From the NCBI GenBank assembly GCA_950295325.1, contig OX485808.1, positions 17,502,527-17,566,526 on the forward strand: 64,000 nucleotides of DNA. Direction: 5' to 3'. Positions within the stretch are counted from its first letter, which is position 1. Each line of letters opens with the position of its first letter. The notes below the pieces were generated by a model. The model was given only the letters and a program-made list of their open reading frames with translations. It did no database searches and was not told the DNA's origin. Source of the stretch: Polytrichum commune. Taxonomy: Eukaryota > Streptophyta > Polytrichopsida > Polytrichales > Polytrichaceae. The translations under genes were made by a program, and so were the position numbers. Of this stretch, positions 57,055 to 64,000 are shown one piece after another.

Positions 57055-60000
57055 CTAAGACAAGTAAGCCTGATGAGAACAACTCAAAAATGCATAACCA
57101 GGACCAAAGAGGTTTTCCTTACGTATTGAAGCTGGCCAACATATGCAAGTAGCAGGTGCAGAGAGGTTCTTCACTGTATGTAACAGCCTCCCTGACGCCA
57201 AACTCCATATACGAACAACACAGTCCTCTCCACCTTGAACAAACGAGCACCAAGATATGTTCAGTAATTTTAATATTGACAAGAGAATGACACAGGTAGA
57301 GAAGACACCAAGATCTCTCCAATCCCCACCTACCTTCAGAACAGATGAATTTTTCTTTTTTTTGTGTGCAGACTATAGAAGGCATTCATTATTTATTCCA
57401 GAAGTCAAAGGGATAACTCAGCAGCGGGATGCATTCTAGCATCAAAATTGTTCGTACTTCAAAATTTAACTGGGACTCACCAAGAATATGTCATACCTTG
57501 GGAAATAAACACCTTGGCACTCTAAAGGTGATATTCAAAATATTTGTGATGTTAAGCCCTTAAGACAGAGGACAAATTACACAAAAATTGAAAATAGTCC
57601 AATGTCATTGTCGAGGGCTAACCTGATACCAGAAATGTTTCTGTAGGATCAATGCCCAATTGCAATGTAGTATGCGTATTATAGTGTCCTTCGTAAGTCC
57701 TTACTGCCCCTTTCTCCACCATGCGTCGATCCCATTGCTGGATCTGACATAGCAACAAGCACCCAAAACAAAAGACCCACAACCAAAAGTTTTAAAAACA
57801 TAGTCTTATACTATGATTGTAACCTTAGGCTTTTCACACCAAGAAACTAACTATACCTTATTATATAAGCACAAAGAGAAGCTTACCACTCCATTCATTG
57901 CGCTTGCTAGTAGATAGTTCTCATCATTGCGCAGCAACACCAAACTGCCCAAAAGTGGAAAGAATTTCAGTATTCACCAATATGTATAGGAACAAAAAAC
58001 TTGTCTACACATCAAAAATAAATAAATAAATAAATAATCCTTCATGATTGAACATGATCACCTGAGATAGTCTCCAATACTTACAAGAAGTTTCTTATGA
58101 TTTATCCATCAAATTTCTGGTACAGATGCACTTGTATGCACTGTAACAGAATCTGAAACATATACATTTATGTGCAAAGTGGACAGAATACTTACTAGTG
58201 TCATTAAAAACTAGTGCCTTTTGAGTGAAGAATGCACGGACTTACCTGCAAATTGCCGAGTCCATTCGCATAACCTTTGAATGACTGCAAAAGTAGTCAT
58301 CAATTCTATGTCGATTGCTTTGCCTGCCCTGCAATAGCATATCCTGCTGTGTCATGACAGCTTCCTAGACAAATAAACAGAATGGCCCTTGCTGCAGAAT
58401 TTAAAATACACTCGGAACACTATGAAACAGTCTGGGCAGGGGACGTACATTAGCATGGGCCACACCAAAATGTTGGTTTCTTACATTGGAATTGATTCCT
58501 TTGCTCTTATACTGATAGCCAGAATTTCCTCCATTCACTGCTGAATCTGATCTGTGATGCATGCCTGATTCTTTTGGGGCTGGCTTCCGCAGATCAATTG
58601 TTGAAATCACTCCATTCCGAAATCCACAAAACAGAATATTTCCCTGCAGGACATGAGACCAGGATAATAATTGAATAGCAGCATCCATACCTATTTTTCG
58701 ATCCCACAAGACTCATGCTTGTTAATGCACTATTTATGTAGTGCAAAGTCAGATGGTGACTTGCCGTTTTGTCAAATTGCTGTGAGAAAACTGAACTGCT
58801 GCTCCGACATAGCCAAGAAACATCGCTTCTCTCAAGTGCAACAAGACCAGCACCAGCGTCCATTCCTGCAGACCAAGAAGCAGAGCAATTATCATACCTA
58901 CTGATAAGGTTCCTGTGAATGCCTTATTAGACTTGGGCCCACATTCACCTAGTGAAATGCATGGAGTTTGCCCATAAACCATAATAAGATGATCCACTTT
59001 TCAAATGCACTCTACCATTCATACAAGTGCTAGAGTAAGTTGAAGGCAACAAGAATGAACATAGGCAGTACCTAAGCTAGCTGCTGTTCCATCAGGACTA
59101 GCTTCAGCTGTCCAAATACTGCAACCAGTTTTCACTCTTGCTTGAATCTGGAAGGGTAATGGATAGTTTCGATCCCACTCTTGAATTTCAGGTCCCCGTT
59201 TCAAACAAAGGACGTACAGAGAGCCACTTGCTTCTCCTGCACCTAATGTAGTGACTCTGCATACCAAGATTACATTTGCAAATCCATAAAATATTGCATA
59301 ACCTAAAAAAGGTTGTGTTGATAATCATTTACGAGCTCAGGAACAACTATAGATATGTGTACCATGTGAGTGCATTGTGCAATCGTACCAAGTGCTTCAC
59401 AAAGTTCACATTCTGCTTCATGTCCTAGGTCCTGCTAAGTTTCCAAAGAAAATATCAAATATAAATTCAAAGAACTCTGAAAGTTAGAAATAGTACATTG
59501 CATTTCGCTGAGGATGGGCACTATCTGCAAGTGATCCTTCTCCAAGCCTCTTGATTGATGTTATAGCAGATGCAAATCGAGAACTCTCAATTCGCCACAA
59601 CCCTGGTGGCTTCCTCTCTTTTAAAAGAGGCATCTTGCCTTCTGAAGATGGTATCCTCCCTACTGAAGTTTGCACCTTGGTGTCTGAAGGGGGCTTCTTG
59701 CTTTCTGAAGGAACACATCGCCGAGGCTGAACAATGTCTGCTTGTGGAGTTCGATAGTCAAAACATTGAGCCATACATAATCTGAAATCAATGGCATATA
59801 TGTTTTGTTAATAAACATGAACAAGGCGCAATTACTGCAGGATCAACTTCAGACCAAACACAGAGTCATCAGTGTAGCCACTATAAAATAGAAAGGCACC
59901 CGAGAAGATGTGGATCAGGTGAAAAGAGAGATTCAATCAAGATAACAATGTTGAAGGATATTCTTGAGATAACAGTAAAAATAACAGTTGCCAGATAGAT

Positions 60001-62308
60001 TTGGAAATGACGCTTACTCAAAGCAACCATTGCTTCCTCCAAGAACTAAAGTATCAACTTCCCGTTCACCTTCAGGTGTTTGACAGCTTACACGCAGATG
60101 TTGGAGTGCACCATCAGCCCATCTATTCGGCCCTGGGTACTCCCATACCTGTCCACAAGGAACTAACATGTCTTGTTCAAAAGTGATGTGGTTGCACTTC
60201 AAGTAGTATTAACCCATAAAGGTACTGATACATGCTCTATGATATAAGCTGCACATAGAAGTCCCCAACAAGTATTGAAGCAAAATATTACTTGGCCTAT
60301 ATGATTGAAACTATACTGAGCACAACCTACTTCAAAGTGGAAGAGAAAATGTGGTTATATATAACAAGGATGATAATTATGTGTGGTATCTATTTGAATC
60401 AATGTCAGTTTATGAGCCAAAATCTCTCGCAATTTCCTTTTACATATATGTATGCTCCGTTTGGAAGAACCCAATAGATACATGAGTTGATTTTAAGTGG
60501 GGTCACTTTACATTTTCAGATAAAAAATAATAAAGTCCCCTTAAAACACCTCCACACGACATGTTCAGCCCAAAATGGGTCTTTTGGACTTTTGGGATAT
60601 ATGCATCATATTAAAGGAGCATGCACCTAGATGCTGCTCTTCAAAATTGTTGTTAAAGGTTTGAGTACGGAATAGACTTTCATTAAGGGTACAATAATCA
60701 CCTGGGGATGAGAAGCTTGCCCCTCGAGAAAATGCCGTGCAAATGCGACATCACCTCTGCATTCCCTTCCTCGCAAGAGCTGTAGCAGTCCAAGATTTCT
60801 ATTGTGCACTGGTCCAGCCCCCTGAGTTTCTGCACCCTCTTGCTTACCATTTTCCTACAAATAACAACCTCCATCAACAAGGCACAGAATCTCTTTCACT
60901 TGCAAGAGGATTGATAACTTCAATTTACAGGACTGGCTGATATTGTATTGCAAACCAGCATTCTGAAGATTCTTGCAGGCTGCCATAGCAGTTTACAATT
61001 GGAGCAACGTCTTGTAAAAGATTCATACACCTCAAAGCCAATTCCTATGAACATGATGAAAAACATAAGCAAACAGAAAACTCTTTACATAGTACAAAAC
61101 AAGTCTTTGATAGGAATTTGCAGATATGATAGTAACCAGACCCTGCTGCAGCTGACGCCTACTTGGTTGCAGATGTTTTGATCCATTTTCATTTGGCGTT
61201 CGAATTCTCAGTGATTGTTTAATTCACAAAGAGACAAAAGAGCGTCTACTTCTTCTGTACATGGGGATACAACATATACTGAAGGTGACTTGACACCACC
61301 TGCATGAATTCTGCTTCAATCAGAATCATCAGTGCAATACAAACATCGTGATTGACAATTTCAAATGCCCACGATTACCTCCATTACACGAGGCCTTGAA
61401 AATCACCATGACTACTCACTACTTCGTTAGCTCCCCAAAGTGTGTCCAGATTGTAGCAATCATGCTAGAGAATTAGGAACCTTTGCAGGTCTCCAGGGTA
61501 TGATAGTAACAGGACCCTCCAGCTGGTTCCTACTTTGCTTGCAGATATTTAATACATATATTTCAATCAATTTTTCGTCAGATGTTGGAATTCTCAATAA
61601 TGAACTCACAAATCAACAGACAGGGGTCTACTTATTCTGTTACAGAGATACACCAATATTGAAGAAAGCATGATCCAATTTGGATAAAGTCCGCTTCAAT
61701 CCAATTGACCATTGCCATGCAAACATCACAATTAACGATTTCAAACGTCAAATGATCACCTCCATTACACAAGACCATGAAATTTCGCCACGACTGACAA
61801 CTCACAACTTCATTAGCTCCCCACAGTGTATCCAGATTGCCTACATCATGCTGGAGAATTAAGAATTATTACAAGTCGCCATAAAATTCATCGTATGCCC
61901 TGGCAGTGGATGATAGGTCAAACGAGAGACAAACAAAAATCACACACCTGCTTTGAAGAACTTGCTCCTGTATTCAGTAAATGCGATCCTCCCCTGCCTC
62001 TCTTTCGGTTTACCGGGAAGTAGCGATTCTTCTCAGGGTCGAAATAAAATCCTGAAAGCTCTGTTTACACAGAGAATATGCTTACACATAAGATGAAGTC
62101 GCTCTCACCAAGACATTGAAAAATCAGAGCATGTGTAGGTGCTCCAGAACGAATCTCATTGCATCACTGATTCCAAAATAAAATAGAGATTACTGTGAGC
62201 TTCACTTCAATTCACCTCAAACTCTAAGAAAACACGAAACCCTGAAACCCTGAAACCCTAAAACCCTAAAAACAGAGTATCTCGAAAAGAGGTCTTACCA
62301 GAAGGCAT
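57055..62308 (-). CDS. DCAF4/WDR21-like WD40 protein (CUL4-DDB1 substrate receptor)
   Basis: Minus-strand exons are 62308-62299, 62060-61948, 60854-60702, 60148-60018, 59781-59497, 59256-59072, 58865-58765, 58643-58449, 58328-58246, 57944-57887, 57743-57623 and 57233-57055. They chain in phase to 537 residues. The N-terminus, LSGFYFDPEKNRYFPV, matches the GFYYDPEKNRYF signature of DCAF4. WD-type repeats include GNILFCGFRNGVISTIDLRK, LLASAMNGVIQQWDRRM, YEGHYNTHTTLQLGIDPTE and EDCVVRIWSLASGRLL, as in the C-terminal half of human DCAF4. The WDRR tetrad resembles the DDB1-contacting WDXR motif. The first coding exon is only 10 nt (MPS plus one base), and intron 7 has a GC donor (58764-58763). Both are unusual but keep the frame. 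The family acts as a substrate adaptor of CUL4 ubiquitin ligases; its plant substrates are not known to me. Confidence 0.88.
62239..62275 (-). repeat. Telomere-like (telo-box) repeats in DCAF4 intron 1
   Basis: The plus strand reads four near-tandem units of GAAACCCT/AAAACCCT. The complement gives TTTTAGGGTTTTAGGG and then TTTCAGGG units, close to the plant telomere unit TTTAGGG. The tract sits in the first intron, 24 bases from the 10-nt coding exon, where telo-boxes often occur in plant promoters and leaders. Confidence 0.6.
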
Positions 62309-64000
62309 GGTTGCTTGCGCGCACACTGAAAGGATCCTTAGAACTCCTCCACGGAATTCTGATGCCTCCAAGCTCCAATCGTAGCCTGATCAAACATGGA
62401 GCTCGTGAAACATGAAATCATCACTTCCCCTGCACGCCGCTGCCGTTTTTATTCGCCGTTAGTCCCGAAGCAAGACTACGCAAACGGCTACATAGCATCA
62501 CGAACTGGCAAGCAGATTGGAGGTCGGTGTGATCGGTATTTCCAATGGAATTGCAATATGGCAATGGCGGTAGCGATGGAGATGGCATGCAGATGAGCTC
62601 AGGAACGAAGGAAGCTGCCGACATCCGATGCATTCGAAACGTATATGTTCGTACTTCGTACGGTATATCTTAAACGAATGCAAAGGTATGCTACGGAGAA
62701 ATATTGGCTAACTATAGGTGTCCTAGGTTTCCATTTGATTTAGTGTGGCCCACACTATCCATTGGTAAAGCCATGTAAATGATTTTGCATTCAATATGGG
62801 ATTTGTGGATAAGTGGCCTTCAAGAATGCAAGGGCAGTGGTTTTTTTAAAGTCGGGTAGGCGGGTAGAAGTTTTCGGTCGGGTCTAAGGAAATCTGGACT
62901 TCATTCTGGGGGGTTGCCCCAGCCCGGATTTGACACCCCTAAAAGTTCGTGGGGGGTGGTTAACGTCCGCCATTTTGCAATCGCTAGGTCTACGTTTAGG
63001 GTGGCATTTTTGTGTGCTTGCTTGGGTGTCAGATGATTTGTAACAAGTGGTCTACCACATTAAAACAAGGAAATGTGGCTTTGCCACCAGAGGCTTTGTC
63101 TTAAAATGACATTTTTAAAGTAATTGTTTTTAAGAACTACTTTTCATATTAGCTCTTTCTTTTATTTATTGAAAAATTCACTAAGGTTCCATCATAACAT
63201 TACTCAGCGATGTGGGCCCTCAAAATATAACGGTAGGATGTCGGGAGCTCAATCTAAATTTGAGTCTCCTTACGCAGCTTTTCGAGCATCCCACAGTTAT
63301 GTTTTTAGGGCCCACAAAATGAGAGTTGAATGTTGATTAATGTTATGATTAGCTTTCATTGAGCTTTCTCTAAGATTCACCAAACTTTATCCATTGAAAT
63401 TTGACATGCATTACCTGGGCCTTATTTACCACTCGAAGGCAATCTCCACAGTGCCTCTATCCCATGATTTGAGATAGAGCCAACAAGCATGTCTTCTCTG
63501 CCTAGGCGGCACTAACCTATTGGATAAATGATAGTGGTCACGAAGTGATTACAAAATATGTCTTTGGTCCTTTCTGAGTTGAAAGTAATGTCAAAAGAGT
63601 ATTTGTTCCTTCTTCAATTGCCCACATCAAAAGTTCATTAATGAAAGTGAAGGTATAATCCAAGGTTGTGTGACTATGCTTAGGATGACCTAATCACTTG
63701 TAATGTACATAATATCAAAATCTACCTAATATATTTGTGGTGAAAATCCTATAAAATCCCCAAACTAGACTAAATAATCCTAAATTTGTGTACCATAGTA
63801 ATTTTCTAGGGCCCATGTTAATTCTCATAATGAACATTCATGCGAGCCACATTAATTTCTAAAGCACGCTAAATTACTTGTAGAAAATTAGTGTGGGCCA
63901 CCTTGATTGTTTTCAAGACAATTAACATGGGTTAATATTTTATTTTGTGCTACTTTTGTGCTACTTTTGTCCTACAATAACAAGACTAGTTAGATTAGTT
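62309..64000. other. Spacer, DCAF4 upstream region
   Basis: The first 300 bases are of mixed composition and should hold the DCAF4 promoter. Further on there is no supported gene. Two more relatives of the palindromic word occur (TTAGTGTGGCCCACACTAT at 62740-62758, TTAGTGTGGGCCACCTTGA from 63888). Confidence 0.45.

Noticed and set aside
1-64000. CRISPR arrays, bacterial operons, rRNA or tRNA genes
   Set aside because: Nothing matching these was seen. The intron-bearing genes identify the DNA as nuclear eukaryotic. I did not recognise any tRNA A/B-box pair, though a covariance search was not possible.

Overview
The window is nuclear DNA of a land plant. The evidence is intron-rich genes with GT-AG borders and several plant-restricted families: a PLS-DYW pentatricopeptide protein, an SPX-MFS vacuolar phosphate transporter, and a GPAT with a HAD-like phosphatase domain. 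AT-rich spacers full of small inverted-repeat transposons fit the same picture. The style of the DYW protein (repeated SILNAC, AL..GKE.H and MYAKCGS blocks) is what I associate with mosses or other seedless plants. A bryophyte, probably a moss, is my best guess, but this is an inference.

Layout. 1-5.2 kb: spacer with an inverted-repeat element, a decayed LINE reverse transcriptase (- strand) and the frameshifted last exon of a caffeic-acid-type O-methyltransferase. 5.2-8.1 kb (-): DYW-type PPR gene, with a long leader up to about 9.7 kb. 9.8-13.4 kb: AT-rich spacer. 14.6-21.3 kb (+): 11-coding-exon SPX-MFS phosphate transporter with a GC-rich leader. 23.9-28.7 kb (-): 9-exon CGI-58/ABHD5-like alpha/beta hydrolase. 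31.6-33.1 kb (-): a two-exon 136-aa conserved-looking small protein. 36.5-40.2 kb (-): 9-exon 26S proteasome subunit RPN8. 40.7-41.9 kb: two MITE-like elements. 42.8-48.1 kb: a CACTA (En/Spm) transposon with matching ends, CAA target duplications, a decayed TnpA-like gene (+) and a GC-rich internal block. 49.1-51.7 kb (-): 3-exon GPAT4/6/8-type glycerol-3-phosphate acyltransferase. 54.3-54.7 kb: a 405-bp MITE with a 7-8 bp target duplication. 57.1-62.3 kb (-): 12-exon DCAF4/WDR21-like WD40 protein. The rest to 64 kb is spacer.

The genes are individual housekeeping or lineage genes: organelle RNA editing, vacuolar phosphate storage, lipid metabolism, proteasome lid, CUL4 substrate receptor and cutin precursor synthesis. 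They do not form a cluster or a shared pathway. I see no new multi-gene system. The most informative novelties are the intact-ended CACTA element, a set of MITEs with readable target duplications, tandem duplications in introns and flanks, and the small two-exon gene, which single-frame ORF calling would miss. I derived exon boundaries by hand from reading phase and splice consensus; they chain in frame for every multi-exon gene listed.
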